Of a stretch of 64,000 nucleotides of DNA, positions 17,985 through 27,032 are shown piece by piece. A program made the position numbers and the translations under genes. The stretch lies in NCBI RefSeq assembly GCF_014925405.1, contig NZ_AQHJ01000035.1:372001-436000 (forward strand), given 5' to 3'. This DNA is from Pseudoalteromonas ulvae UL12 (GTDB lineage Bacteria > Pseudomonadota > Gammaproteobacteria > Enterobacterales > Alteromonadaceae). The notes under the pieces were generated by a model. That model was not told the origin of the DNA, ran no database searches, and saw only the letters and a list, made by a program, of their open reading frames with translations. Numbering within the stretch: position 1 is the stretch's first letter; every line of letters begins with the position of its first letter.

Positions 17985-18327
17985 GTTTATCCTGAATATA
18001 AATGCCCTAACAAAAGGGGGAAATTAGTGTGTTAAATTAAGGTGCGTTGCTAACTCTGTGTAGCTGCCTTGATAGATTTGTTATGAGAAGCGGGCACCAT
18101 TATTTTTTAGTCATCGTGGCAATAGAATCAAAGTCATTTAAATCGACCTTCTTTTCACGTTCTTTAAAAACGCTACCAACCTTGTTGGGTAAAGGAAATA
18201 ACCTCTGATGCGGCATACTTTAGTTCGTAACAGATTAAATGATACCAAGGATACATAACCAATATATGCAAAAGGCAATGAGCCCCAAAATGTTGTTTTT
18301 AAATAGTTGAGTGTCATAGATAGCCTG
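17985..18327. other. 343-bp gap between the two GNAT genes
   Basis: It contains a 59-codon minus-strand frame (start near 18316) of unclear reality with no recognisable family. CTAACA/TGTTAG motifs near both GNAT genes resemble cassette boxes, but no attC-like dyad was found. Otherwise nothing. Confidence 0.25.
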
Positions 18328-18777
18328 TTAGGCGTAATGTAACTCCATGATGGTTTCATCAAATTCATCTTGCTCAACAACTTTAAAACTGAACTGTTCG
18401 AAGAACTTTTTCATTAAGTCGTGACCTTCGACGTAACAAATAGAGACTGAATTAAAGCCGTCTAATTGTTTGATTTCGTCTAATACTAACTTAATTGCTT
18501 TTGAGCCATATCCTTGACCTTGTAAGCTGACATCAATCAGCAATTGGTCAATGAAAATTTCGTTAGGCTTTTCATCGTCAAAATTAGGATAATACTGGAT
18601 AAAACCAATGGGTTTATCACCCAAGTAAACGCCGCGATTAACGTAATAATCATAAAATTTGGAAGCTGCAATTGCTTCTGCTGGAAGGGCAACGTATTTT
18701 TCTTGTTCTTTTGTGATTTCAAGGTCAATCATATCAACCCAATTGTCTTTAGTTATTTCTTGTAAATTAACGTCCAT
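18328..18777 (-). CDS. GNAT N-acetyltransferase (paralogue)
   Basis: 149 residues with GNAT motif A LLIDVSLQGQGYGSKAI (core QGQGYG) near residues 80-96 and a C-terminal FFEQFSFKVVEQ. AGGAAG lies 8 nt before the ATG. The N-terminus (LQEITKDNW, then EITKEQEKYVA) is clearly related to the GNAT at 17547-17984, so the two are diverged duplicates separated by about 340 bp. Substrate unknown; similar proteins acetylate polyamines or aminoglycoside-like amines. Confidence 0.88.
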   Translation of the reverse strand: MDVNLQEITKDNWVDMIDLEITKEQEKYVALPAEAIAASKFYDYYVNRGVYLGDKPIGFIQYYPNFDDEKPNEIFIDQLLIDVSLQGQGYGSKAIKLVLDEIKQLDGFNSVSICYVEGHDLMKKFFEQFSFKVVEQDEFDETIMELHYA

Positions 18778-19047
18778 TGTTTACTTCCTATGAGAGAGTC
18801 GTTAGTTTTTTTTGTGCTTTGATTAAATAAGCAAGGTGTCAGATTTGATCTTGTGTTTTTCGCTCTTTATCTGGTTGCAGTATTCGCTCATGATTTACAT
18901 GACCTAATCGCTAAATTAGTCCCAATAATGCCAACTAACTTTATTCGTGTAAACAGGTACTTATGAGGTTGCTTTAAAAACATACAAGGAGTATCCAGTA
19001 GTTTTGGCTAAAGGGACTCAATGTGTTTGCGGCAAGGCAAGGCAAAG

Positions 19048-20559
19048 CTAGCGTGCTCTGCCAATGCCCAATAATGTATCTAACGTGACAAACCGATAAC
19101 CTTCGTTTTGATAATGTTGAATGATGTTTTCAAGGGCTGCGACGGTATTGCTGCGGTTGCCGCCGCCATCGTGCATTAAAATCACCGCTTCGGGATGGCT
19201 GTAGTGGCTGGCAGCAAACTCAATGTCTTGCTGATTCACCACTTGGGTGTGCCAATCACGAGTGTCGATAGACCAATTAATGGTGCGCATGCCTCGGCTG
19301 GCTAGATACTCGATTTGATCGCTACGAATACGACCATAAGGCGGGCGAAAGAGTCTTGGCGCGTAGCCGACTAAGTTAAAAATGATGTCATTGGTGTTAA
19401 TGATTTCGTTTTGCCACAAAAGTGAATGATCACTAATGGTACTGCTGTCGGTATGGCGATAACTGTGGTTGCCAATGAGGTGGCCGTGTTGATGAATGGC
19501 GAGTATGTCGGGGTGGCGGTTTTGAATATTTTGCCCAAGCACAAAAAAAGTGGCCTGAATTTGATGTTTGGCAAGTACTTCAAGGACTTCAGCGGTATGG
19601 GTGGATGGGCCATCGTCAAAGCTCAATGCAACTTCTTTTTTATCATGTAAACCATGCAAGTAATACGTAGGGTGTGTGAGTTGCAGCTGGTGCATTTCGC
19701 TGGCAGGGACTTGATCGTATTCGCTGATATCAGGGGTGCGCAAGGTCACCTCATTGATTGGCATAGGCAGCTCTGCGCTATGGGTTACAAACGGTAAAAA
19801 AGACGCAAGTGGCAAAGTTGATAAACTAATGTAATCACTGCCGGGGTAGTAAATATGGGCTTGTTTAATCGCATGTTGCATCAGGGCATTGCCCATACCA
19901 CTGTTCAATTGGGAGTCCCCAACAAGCCAGCGTGATGTTGGACTAAAAGGTTGCTTGGCTGTCTCGCTAAGTACAGTATGTAGTGCAATAAAGTCGGCTT
20001 CATTGTGGGTCAGGTTTTGATACGGGTTCTCAATGTCAAATTGCGTTTGGGCGATTAGTGATGCAAACGCTTGGCTAAGTAGTACATCGGCTAATGTGAG
20101 TGCTTGGCCGTTGTTATTGACCGAGTGGCGTTTATTTAAGATTAACTGGCTTATTAATTGAACTGTGTGTTCGGCAGCGCTGTCATTAGCGTTCACGGGC
20201 AAATAAAAATAACCAGCTTGCACTGCGATTGCTGGGCTTTGTTCATGGAGATGAATTAACCACGGTTGACGATGTACCGCGAACGTATCGCTCAGTGTTG
20301 TAAGGTTATTGATCAGATCCAGCATCGTGGTGTTATCGGCTGAAGCTAAGCGCTGATCTGAAACGTACACAGTTAAGTCACTGTGGGTCCAAGGTTGATA
20401 AGTGATGCCACTGACTTCGATATTGGCTGGTGGACTCACTTGAGTGGGAAGTGTGGGCTGAGAGGACGGTGAATTAGAGCCACCGCAGCCAAGCATGAAT
20501 TGGCTCAAGCACAACAAACAAGCGCTGAACAGATGGGGGGTTTTAACAGCAAGTTTCAT
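19048..20559 (-). CDS. Polysaccharide deacetylase lipoprotein (NodB homology domain)
   Basis: 503 residues. The signal peptide has a lipobox ending LGC (about residue 25). A roughly 270-residue N-terminal part is of unknown function. The C-terminal NodB/CE4 domain (about 305-495) has all metal and catalytic motifs: SFDDGPS (two Asp), NHSYRHTD (H-x3-H), RPPYGRIR, the W-x-x-D-T-x-D-W stretch and LMHDGGG. CE4 enzymes remove N- or O-acetyl groups from peptidoglycan, chitin or exopolysaccharide. As a lipoprotein it acts in the periplasm or at the outer membrane. It is monocistronic and divergent from def. Confidence 0.92.
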   Translation of the reverse strand: MKLAVKTPHLFSACLLCLSQFMLGCGGSNSPSSQPTLPTQVSPPANIEVSGITYQPWTHSDLTVYVSDQRLASADNTTMLDLINNLTTLSDTFAVHRQPWLIHLHEQSPAIAVQAGYFYLPVNANDSAAEHTVQLISQLILNKRHSVNNNGQALTLADVLLSQAFASLIAQTQFDIENPYQNLTHNEADFIALHTVLSETAKQPFSPTSRWLVGDSQLNSGMGNALMQHAIKQAHIYYPGSDYISLSTLPLASFLPFVTHSAELPMPINEVTLRTPDISEYDQVPASEMHQLQLTHPTYYLHGLHDKKEVALSFDDGPSTHTAEVLEVLAKHQIQATFFVLGQNIQNRHPDILAIHQHGHLIGNHSYRHTDSSTISDHSLLWQNEIINTNDIIFNLVGYAPRLFRPPYGRIRSDQIEYLASRGMRTINWSIDTRDWHTQVVNQQDIEFAASHYSHPEAVILMHDGGGNRSNTVAALENIIQHYQNEGYRFVTLDTLLGIGRAR

Positions 20560-20739
20560 GATATTCCTTTAAAGCCGATCCTAAATAATGCTCAACAATA
20601 CTGCTTATTGCCTTGTTTTTCATATGAAAAAAATTAACGTTGCGTGATGTTGGTTGTGTGTTTGAGTGCGTCGTATGTAATCGTGAGCAACTTTGTTATG
20701 ATAAGCCCCAGAAATGAACCGATTTGAAGAGAAATGCAC

Positions 20740-21234
20740 ATGGCAGTAAGAGAAATTTTAACCGCAGGGGATCCGCGTTTAACAGTTGTGGCGTCACACG
20801 TTGAGGATGTGAGTGCTATTCAGCCTTTAATTGATGATTTGCTCGATACTATGTATGCCACCGAAGATGCCATTGGCTTAGCAGCTACACAAATTGGCAG
20901 CGACCAAGCGGTCGTGGTGATTGATATTTCCCCAGAGCGTAATGAGCCACTAGTGCTGGTTAACCCTGTGGTAGCCAGTGGTGATAACCCAGAAAAAGGC
21001 GAAGAGGGCTGTTTGTCAGTGCCCAATTATCGTGCACAAGTGAGCCGTTTTACACAAGTTAAAGTGGTGGCGCAAGACCGCACAGGTCAAGCCATCACCA
21101 TAAATAGCGATGACTTTTTGGCGATAGTAATGCAACATGAAATTGACCATTTAAAAGGTAAGTTATTTATCGATTATTTGTCGCCGCTTAAGCGAACTAT
21201 GGCGATGAAAAAGGTCAAAAAAGCGACGGCATAG
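20740..21234 (+). CDS. def: Peptide deformylase
   Basis: 164 residues. All three PDF motifs are present: GLAATQIG (motif 1), EGCLSVP (motif 2, Cys metal ligand) and QHEIDHLKG (motif 3, HExxH). It removes the formyl group from nascent N-terminal Met with a divalent iron centre. The ATG at 20740 is preferred over the one at 20734 because GAAGAG is about 8 nt upstream of it. No fmt, smf or dprA follows, so this is probably an additional deformylase rather than the housekeeping def-fmt locus. Confidence 0.93.
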   Translation: MAVREILTAGDPRLTVVASHVEDVSAIQPLIDDLLDTMYATEDAIGLAATQIGSDQAVVVIDISPERNEPLVLVNPVVASGDNPEKGEEGCLSVPNYRAQVSRFTQVKVVAQDRTGQAITINSDDFLAIVMQHEIDHLKGKLFIDYLSPLKRTMAMKKVKKATA

Positions 21235-21285
21235 CGCGGAGAAATGTCTCCATCGCTTTGTGTTTTATGCTCATGATGGGGAGAT

Positions 21286-21314
21286 AAAAAAATCCGCAGC
21301 GAATGCTGCGGATT
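21286..21314 (-). terminator. Rho-independent terminator of the chitinase gene
   Basis: On the minus strand a 10-bp stem (AATCCGCAGC arms at 21291-21300 and 21305-21314, 4-nt loop) is followed by seven T. It sits 35 bp after the chitinase stop and also lies downstream of def on the other strand. Confidence 0.9.
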
Positions 21315-21348
21315 TGGCTCAAATAAACGTCTTAGGGATGTTTATAAT

Positions 21349-22797
21349 TTACGGGATTGCTTGCCAAGGGCCGCCATTGGCAGGGGCATCACCTTTGGTC
21401 CACCATTTTGCTTCATAGTGAGTCGTTACCTTGTTGACTGTCACGCTAACTTTGTCGCCTTTGAGATACACTTTATTGGCTGACCAAGCGGCAATTCCAC
21501 CCGCTGGTGGCTCTACCACTGGCGGCGTTAAATCTTCTTCAACAACTCTTATGGTTGGCCAGCTGGCATGCGAGCCATAAAAGTTAGTCACACATTTTTC
21601 GTAATCGCCCGGTACTAACGCTGAGTAAGCTGTTTGAAAGCCCACTAACTCACATTCAAACGAAAAACCACCAGGTCGGTCGGCATAATATTTCCAGTTG
21701 CCATCCCAGTTGGTGTAAAGCACATCGGTGGCGCCATTGAGGTTTAAACTGCCATAAGGTGTTTGTTGAAAACAGGTGTTTTCTTCGTCGGTTTCGATAG
21801 TGATGTTGTAATGCGCTGCCAGTCCTTCCCAATAGCGGATCCGATTAACGGGCTGGCCTTTGTCTTTATTTTGTGAGCCACACTCAATGCCGCCATTAAT
21901 GACATTGATGGTGGTACCAAATCCATATCCTATGCCTGCATCGGTTTCTCGTTGCGAAGGCGTCCAAGTGCGGTCAATCACGTGCAGCATGGCCGGTTTT
22001 GGCGCTTGTGGGGTTAAGAAAAACCAAATGGCAGAGGCTAAATTGAGCCAAGAATCAGCAACTAAACCTGGGTTTTTAAGTAAGACAGTGGCATCACCAT
22101 CGTACATCACTTCAGAAAACATGCCGTAGTTGAAGTGATACGAAAGCTGCTTGGCACCTCGGCCAAAATACCCTTGATTTTGTGTACAAGGCCAGCGTTT
22201 ATTTTGCCAATCGTTTTGGCCACAGCCTGTGGTGTAGCCCGGTTGCCCTTCTGACCAGCCCATTTCACGCACATGCACTAACGCTTGCTGCCACTCTTCG
22301 AGGCCATTGGGGTTATCGGAAGTATTACTTTTAGCAATGTGGCCACCTGTTTCTTGCGAAAAGTGGGCAAAGGCAGTGACGATTGACTTTTTACAGATTT
22401 CGTCAGCATTGCGACCGTCAGTGTAATCGCCACAAAAGGCAGAAAACTTACCGATGGCTTGTAAAAATCGGGTGTAGGTATATTCAGGTGCGGCCATTTG
22501 CGTTAAAAAATCCCACTCACTTTGTGGGAAGACACGCTCAACGCGTTTGACATTTTCGGGATTTGTCGCAGAACCCGGGCGAATGCCCTCAACCACACTG
22601 TTAGGACGTGTTTCGAGTGCTTTCGCCCAGATATCATACATAGGGTTTGGGGTTTTTGCGTCTTGCGCTGCATTGATTTGAGCGCGCGACACGATATAAC
22701 CATCCGGATTATTCGGATCTATTTGTGGGTTCATTGCATAACAGTTCGCAGCCAGCGAGGTGCCAATGACCACATTAATAAGACTCAGTTTAAACAT
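21349..22797 (-). CDS. Secreted GH19 chitinase with C-terminal chitin-binding domain
   Basis: 482 residues: a signal peptide (1-21, ending CYA), a linker, a GH19 catalytic domain (about 85-340) and a CBM5/12 chitin-binding module (about 436-482) with aromatic WSANKVY and EAKWWTKG motifs. The proposed acid catalyst is E149 in FSQETGG, and the substrate-groove motif GRGAKQLSYHFNYG (about 227-240) matches the plant/Streptomyces-type GH19 consensus. It hydrolyses chitin outside the cell. It is monocistronic with a strong terminator. This fits a marine chitin degrader. Confidence 0.94.
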   Translation of the reverse strand: MFKLSLINVVIGTSLAANCYAMNPQIDPNNPDGYIVSRAQINAAQDAKTPNPMYDIWAKALETRPNSVVEGIRPGSATNPENVKRVERVFPQSEWDFLTQMAAPEYTYTRFLQAIGKFSAFCGDYTDGRNADEICKKSIVTAFAHFSQETGGHIAKSNTSDNPNGLEEWQQALVHVREMGWSEGQPGYTTGCGQNDWQNKRWPCTQNQGYFGRGAKQLSYHFNYGMFSEVMYDGDATVLLKNPGLVADSWLNLASAIWFFLTPQAPKPAMLHVIDRTWTPSQRETDAGIGYGFGTTINVINGGIECGSQNKDKGQPVNRIRYWEGLAAHYNITIETDEENTCFQQTPYGSLNLNGATDVLYTNWDGNWKYYADRPGGFSFECELVGFQTAYSALVPGDYEKCVTNFYGSHASWPTIRVVEEDLTPPVVEPPAGGIAAWSANKVYLKGDKVSVTVNKVTTHYEAKWWTKGDAPANGGPWQAIP

Positions 22798-23134
22798 AGG
22801 AATAATCCTTTTGGTTGGATGAGAAATAGATCACCTCAATCTGACGTATGATTGGCGCAGTATGCACAAATCAGCATTAATGCTTAGCCATCAAAATGTA
22901 CCATTTATGTTAATCAAATGTGCGCAAGGTGTTACTTGTGAACATAATGTTGATAAATGACATCGCTGTCAATACCTGTATTGGGTATTTGTGAGTTTTT
23001 ATCAAAAGTGATGTTTGAACAGTCAGTTTCTGTATTGAAAATGAATAAATTAGAGTGAAAACTCAATTTTGAGTGAGCTGATAGAGGCAAATAGCCCCGA
23101 GTTTTGCGCTAGTCGCCGGATTTTCTTCGCTAGG
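22798..23134. other. 337-bp gap, no gene seen
   Basis: This is the region between the chitinase start and the end of the DUF418-like gene. It presumably holds the chitinase promoter and 5' leader; an AAGGATTATTCCT ribosome-binding region precedes the ATG. No strong dyad or repeat was recognised. Confidence 0.3.
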
Positions 23135-24220
23135 CTAACGCGTTATCTTTTTAAACATCCACTCACAGGGCCCGAGTGTAAAAAATCGAAGCCAAATCAC
23201 GCTAAACACCAGTGCGCTTAAACAGTAAATCAAGGCACTTTGCAGCGCGATCTCAATAGATTGGCCTGAGAGTAAATTAAACGCCTCAAGTAACCCCATA
23301 CCAATAAATACGTGAGCAATATAAAGCGTCAGTGAGAGCTGGCCTGTGCGGTATAAACTTCGGATCAACCATAAATGTGAATACCGCTGCCCAAGGCCTA
23401 AGCAGAGCATTAAAATGAACACAGCACTGCTGCCTGCAGAAAGCATATACTGAGGGAGTGGTGGAATAATATTGCTGGTTAACAATGTATTAATTGTTTC
23501 AACGGGCATTGAAAAGTGTTGTTCGCCTAGCACACGTAACCCCAACAAACTGAGCTCAGTGAATATCAGTATCGCGAGTGAAATGATGGCATAGCGCTGT
23601 TGCACCACAGGATCAGTGAGTGGCTTTCGCCCAAGCCACATGCCAAACAATAAAAAAGCCGCCCAAGGAAAAACAGGATGAAAGCCGTTAAATATCATGT
23701 GTCGCAGCAAGCCTTGCCAAGTCCATAAATCGGTGTAGGTGAGGCTAGCCCAATCCCAACCTTGGTCATAATCAAACACCAGCAGTAACGCCACAAAGCC
23801 AAGTACAAAGCCAACACAGCTAAGTAACACAGTCCGATCAGAGCAAAAACACAACATCGCGGCAATCGCAAAATACACGCCGTAAAAATGCAGAATATCA
23901 GCGGGCCAAATAGGGGTGTAGGCAAGGCCAATCACAAACAATGCCAAAGCGCGTTTAAGTAGCTGGACTTGGGCTTCACGAATTTGGGGTTTATGGGGCT
24001 CAAGCCGGACTTTTTTGGTCATCAGGCTGATACCTAAGCCTGCCAAAATAACAAACAACGCAGAGGCGCGTCCTTCAAATAAACTGGCAAACCCTAACCA
24101 AAAAGCAGCACCCGTTTGCGCTTCCATGGCAATTTTAAAATTTACGATCACCATTCCAAACACCGCGAATGCGCGAGCGATATCAAAACCAAGGATACGT
24201 GATGAAGTGTTAGGTGCCAT
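23135..24220 (-). CDS. DUF418/DUF1624-like polytopic membrane protein
   Basis: 361 residues, about ten hydrophobic helices. The N-terminus (RILGFDIARAFAVFGMVIVNF, in parts: GFDIARAFAVFGM) is the hallmark of YeiB/DUF418 and heparan-glucosaminide acetyltransferase-like proteins, with SLFEGRASALFVILAG and TGQLSLTLYIAHVFIG as further family blocks. These are thought to move acyl groups across the membrane or to transport small molecules; the function is unproven. It is monocistronic. Confidence 0.85.
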   Translation of the reverse strand: MAPNTSSRILGFDIARAFAVFGMVIVNFKIAMEAQTGAAFWLGFASLFEGRASALFVILAGLGISLMTKKVRLEPHKPQIREAQVQLLKRALALFVIGLAYTPIWPADILHFYGVYFAIAAMLCFCSDRTVLLSCVGFVLGFVALLLVFDYDQGWDWASLTYTDLWTWQGLLRHMIFNGFHPVFPWAAFLLFGMWLGRKPLTDPVVQQRYAIISLAILIFTELSLLGLRVLGEQHFSMPVETINTLLTSNIIPPLPQYMLSAGSSAVFILMLCLGLGQRYSHLWLIRSLYRTGQLSLTLYIAHVFIGMGLLEAFNLLSGQSIEIALQSALIYCLSALVFSVIWLRFFTLGPCEWMFKKITR

Positions 24221-24352
24221 GTGTTTAATCTTGTTTCAATCCATTGTGACTGACAATGAGTGTAACAAAGCAGCAAAAGTGAAGTTGTGAGAAAATGTAG
24301 CTAGGGATGCACTGAAAGGAAAGCAGGAGTTCAGAGCAAACATAGACTGTGA

Positions 24353-25990
24353 TTATAATAAAATTAAATTATCGGCATTTGCGATATGTTCTTGTTTATG
24401 CGAAATAATGATCACCGTTTTATTAACTAGCAAGTTGTGCATTGCTTGTTCAATTACCTGTTGGTTTTCGATATCAAGAGCGCTCGTATATTCATCCAAA
24501 ATGACCACTTCTGGTTCATGTAAAATAGCGCGAGCAATTGCGATGCGTTGTTTTTGTCCACCTGAAAGTTGATTTCCTCTATCACAAATTTGAGTAAAAT
24601 ATCCGTCAGGAAGTTGCTCAATAAAATCATGAGCGTTGGCTTTTTTGCATGCACTGATAACTCGGTTCATTTGATCTGGTGTTGGTGTATTTGTGGCTTC
24701 AGGAATAAGGTTTTCTATTATAGATGATGAAAACATAATGGGTTCTTGTTCAACATAAGCAATGGTTTTTCGAAAGCATGCAATAGAGAGTTTGTTTAAG
24801 GAGTGATTTCCAATCATTATTTCCCCATTAGTCGGCAAATAATAACCTAAAAGCAGTTTAGCAAGAGTTGATTTACCGTTACCTGATGGGCCACTGATGA
24901 CGGTTGTTTGCCCTTGTTTTATTTGGATGTTAAGTTTTTCAAATATGTGTTTTTCTGGTTTATTTGGATAGTAGAAACTAACATCACGAAATCGAATATC
25001 CCCGATAAACCGTCGCTTAGATTGTGCTAAGGGCTCGACATCGTTATCGTTATCTAATAATTGAAATAAATAACGGGTGGCGCCTAGAGTGTGGACCCAC
25101 TCCGCCCAAAAACTTGCTAATGAATTAAGGCTAGTAAAGGCCATACCAAGATAAAGTACATAAGATGCAAGCTCCCCAATAGTCAGTGTATTTTGTTTAA
25201 TGAGGTGACTGCCGAGAATGAGCATTATGATTAAACTACTAAAAATAAGAAAATTAAAAAAAGCCTGAAAAACAGCGATTGCCGATATAGTACGTTTTGC
25301 ACATGTAATATAAGACTGGGTTGTATTGTGATATCTATTTTGACTTGAGCCAAACCAACTGTATAACTTGATTAGCGTATGACCATTTAAATTATCAAAA
25401 GCAATCTTATTTGTTTTTGCTAAGGCATCTTGTTCACGCTCCGAAAGCGGCTCTATTTTTTTACTTAATAGTTTTGTAGCAAAAATAAATGTAGGAATGC
25501 AAAACAGTAAAACTAAAGAGAGTGTTGTTGATAGCGTAAACATCATGATGATGCAGCCAATAGTTATAATTGTTGCGCGTATTGCTTGAGCTGCACTTGT
25601 TGTTAGTGCGTCTTTGAGCATTTGTGTATCAGCGTTTATGCGGCTTGCAAGCTCTGCTATGTTTATAGCATCAAAATAACTAGCGGTTTTATGGAGTAAA
25701 GTTTTATGGATAGTGAGCCTAAAATGAGAGACAACTTTAATCCCTAGCCGTTCAAATAAATAAAATCTGACTGCACTCAATAGGGAAAATACTATGATAG
25801 CGAGTAGGGTGTACAAATGAAAAGATGCGAATAATGTAGCAGGGGCGAGTCCATCTACATAATAATTAACTAACTTTGGGAGAGCCAATTGCGCAACTGC
25901 AGTAACCAACATAATAGACAAAGCAAAAAAAACTTCTTTTTTATAAGGCGCGATCAGTTTTAAACGCTGGATATGATCAGATTGATTCAT
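24353..25990 (-). CDS. ABC exporter (fused permease-ATPase) of the RiPP-like cluster
   Basis: 545 residues. A six-helix type I exporter domain spans about 15-300 and a nucleotide-binding domain about 325-545. Walker A GPSGNGKST is at 367-375, the signature RGNQLSGGQKQR near 470-480, Walker B EVVILDEYTSALD after it and the H-switch ISHKQEH. There is no C39 peptidase domain at the N-terminus, unlike many bacteriocin exporters. Its start overlaps the stop of the thioredoxin-like gene by 1 bp. As last gene of the cluster it most likely exports the mature peptide. Confidence 0.92.
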   Translation of the reverse strand: MNQSDHIQRLKLIAPYKKEVFFALSIMLVTAVAQLALPKLVNYYVDGLAPATLFASFHLYTLLAIIVFSLLSAVRFYLFERLGIKVVSHFRLTIHKTLLHKTASYFDAINIAELASRINADTQMLKDALTTSAAQAIRATIITIGCIIMMFTLSTTLSLVLLFCIPTFIFATKLLSKKIEPLSEREQDALAKTNKIAFDNLNGHTLIKLYSWFGSSQNRYHNTTQSYITCAKRTISAIAVFQAFFNFLIFSSLIIMLILGSHLIKQNTLTIGELASYVLYLGMAFTSLNSLASFWAEWVHTLGATRYLFQLLDNDNDVEPLAQSKRRFIGDIRFRDVSFYYPNKPEKHIFEKLNIQIKQGQTTVISGPSGNGKSTLAKLLLGYYLPTNGEIMIGNHSLNKLSIACFRKTIAYVEQEPIMFSSSIIENLIPEATNTPTPDQMNRVISACKKANAHDFIEQLPDGYFTQICDRGNQLSGGQKQRIAIARAILHEPEVVILDEYTSALDIENQQVIEQAMHNLLVNKTVIIISHKQEHIANADNLILL

Positions 25991-26529
25991 TAACTTTCAT
26001 CCATAATTTGCTGTTGGAAAAAACGCCAGTTATCATCATCAATACTTCCTTGTCCTTCAACCTCATTGAGCTCATTAATAAATAAATAAGCAGGTGATAA
26101 TTCATGAGGGTTAATCATTTTATAATCAGAATAACTTAGTTGCCAAATCGCTTTAATTAAGGGAGAGCCATTAAAAAACGACTCTATGTTTTTCATTTGA
26201 TCATGTAAAATGATTTGCAGGTTAACCCCGTTTGCTTGTGTCTTAATGTGTAATTGTTCAAGAATGGAAAGTTTACTTTTGCATTTTGGACAATTGGTCG
26301 CCAAAAAAACTAGAGCGCTAGGTGTCGTTATTTCAGTTGTTATTTTTCCTCGCGAATAAAGGTTGGTGGCGATTAAAGAAGGAAAGGTATCTATATCAAA
26401 ATTTGGTGCACTAAGTTGTGCTTTTGCTTTGACTAGCTTGTTTAATATGATGAGATTAAGTGAAATACTCACAAGTACGAAAAAACTTAATAATGCAATA
26501 ATAAATTGCCATTCATTAGTTGGTTGCAT
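25990..26529 (-). CDS. Membrane-anchored thioredoxin-fold protein (MauD/TlpA-like)
   Basis: 179 residues. An N-terminal membrane helix (about 8-30) is followed by a domain with the redox motif C80-P-K-C83 after a strand (ALVFLATNC), which is the thioredoxin-fold active-site position in MauD/TlpA-like proteins. The C-terminal half is divergent and short. It lies 2 bp after the start of the MauE-like gene and overlaps the ABC gene by 1 bp. MauE and MauD act together in disulfide formation during methylamine dehydrogenase maturation. Here the likely target is the two-Cys precursor peptide encoded upstream (inference). Confidence 0.75.
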   Translation of the reverse strand: MQPTNEWQFIIALLSFFVLVSISLNLIILNKLVKAKAQLSAPNFDIDTFPSLIATNLYSRGKITTEITTPSALVFLATNCPKCKSKLSILEQLHIKTQANGVNLQIILHDQMKNIESFFNGSPLIKAIWQLSYSDYKMINPHELSPAYLFINELNEVEGQGSIDDDNWRFFQQQIMDES

Positions 26530-26531
26530 AT

Positions 26532-27032
26532 TTATTCCGGCCTTATAAAAGCGCTTATAGACTTTAAATTAATCATTAGTACGACTAAACACAGCGCCAG
26601 TAATATTATGATAATTATTGATAAATAAAACATTGGCAATGGAGGGGAAATACATAAGAAAACACTTGCGATTAATAACATCATATTTCGTAGTAAATCT
26701 TCCCAACCTAATGCACTACTTTGTCCAAAACAGTTACACTGGATAGTTTTTTTAGTGAGGACAGCGTAAAGAGGGATACAGAAAAATATAAACATCATAA
26801 AACAAATAATTTGGTAGATGAGTAAGTCATTAGGACCAAAAATAAAGATAGGCAACAGAGATAGCTCGAATGAAATAACCGATATAGCAACAAATTTACT
26901 GATAGATGTAGGTATTTTAAAAGTCATTTCGAGCGTTGACTGAAACTCATCGAATACTTTATATTTTTTTATACCAGCGTAGATAAATGTAAACGCTATC
27001 ACCATTGCAAAAAAACAACTGATTAATGGCAT
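26532..27032 (-). CDS. MauE/DoxX-like membrane protein
   Basis: 166 residues, four or five hydrophobic helices. The diagnostic feature is C99-N-C101-F-G followed by LGWEDLLRNMMLL, as in MauE and DoxX-like proteins (usually CxCFG then LGW..l.RN). A Tyr-Ala-Gly-Ile-Lys segment (about 18-22) ends the first helix, also typical. MauE is a membrane partner needed for disulfide formation in methylamine dehydrogenase. No mau structural genes are present, so the pair has been recruited to another substrate. It abuts the SDH protease gene. Confidence 0.8.
   Translation of the reverse strand: MPLISCFFAMVIAFTFIYAGIKKYKVFDEFQSTLEMTFKIPTSISKFVAISVISFELSLLPIFIFGPNDLLIYQIICFMMFIFFCIPLYAVLTKKTIQCNCFGQSSALGWEDLLRNMMLLIASVFLCISPPLPMFYLSIIIIILLALCLVVLMINLKSISAFIRPE

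Noticed and set aside
18138..18316. 59-codon frame between the two GNAT genes
   Set aside because: No recognisable family and no clear ribosome-binding site; could be chance or decayed sequence.
17985..18340. attC sites around the GNAT genes
   Set aside because: TGTTAG/CTAACA boxes exist but lack the paired dyad of an attC site and lie about 330 bp apart.
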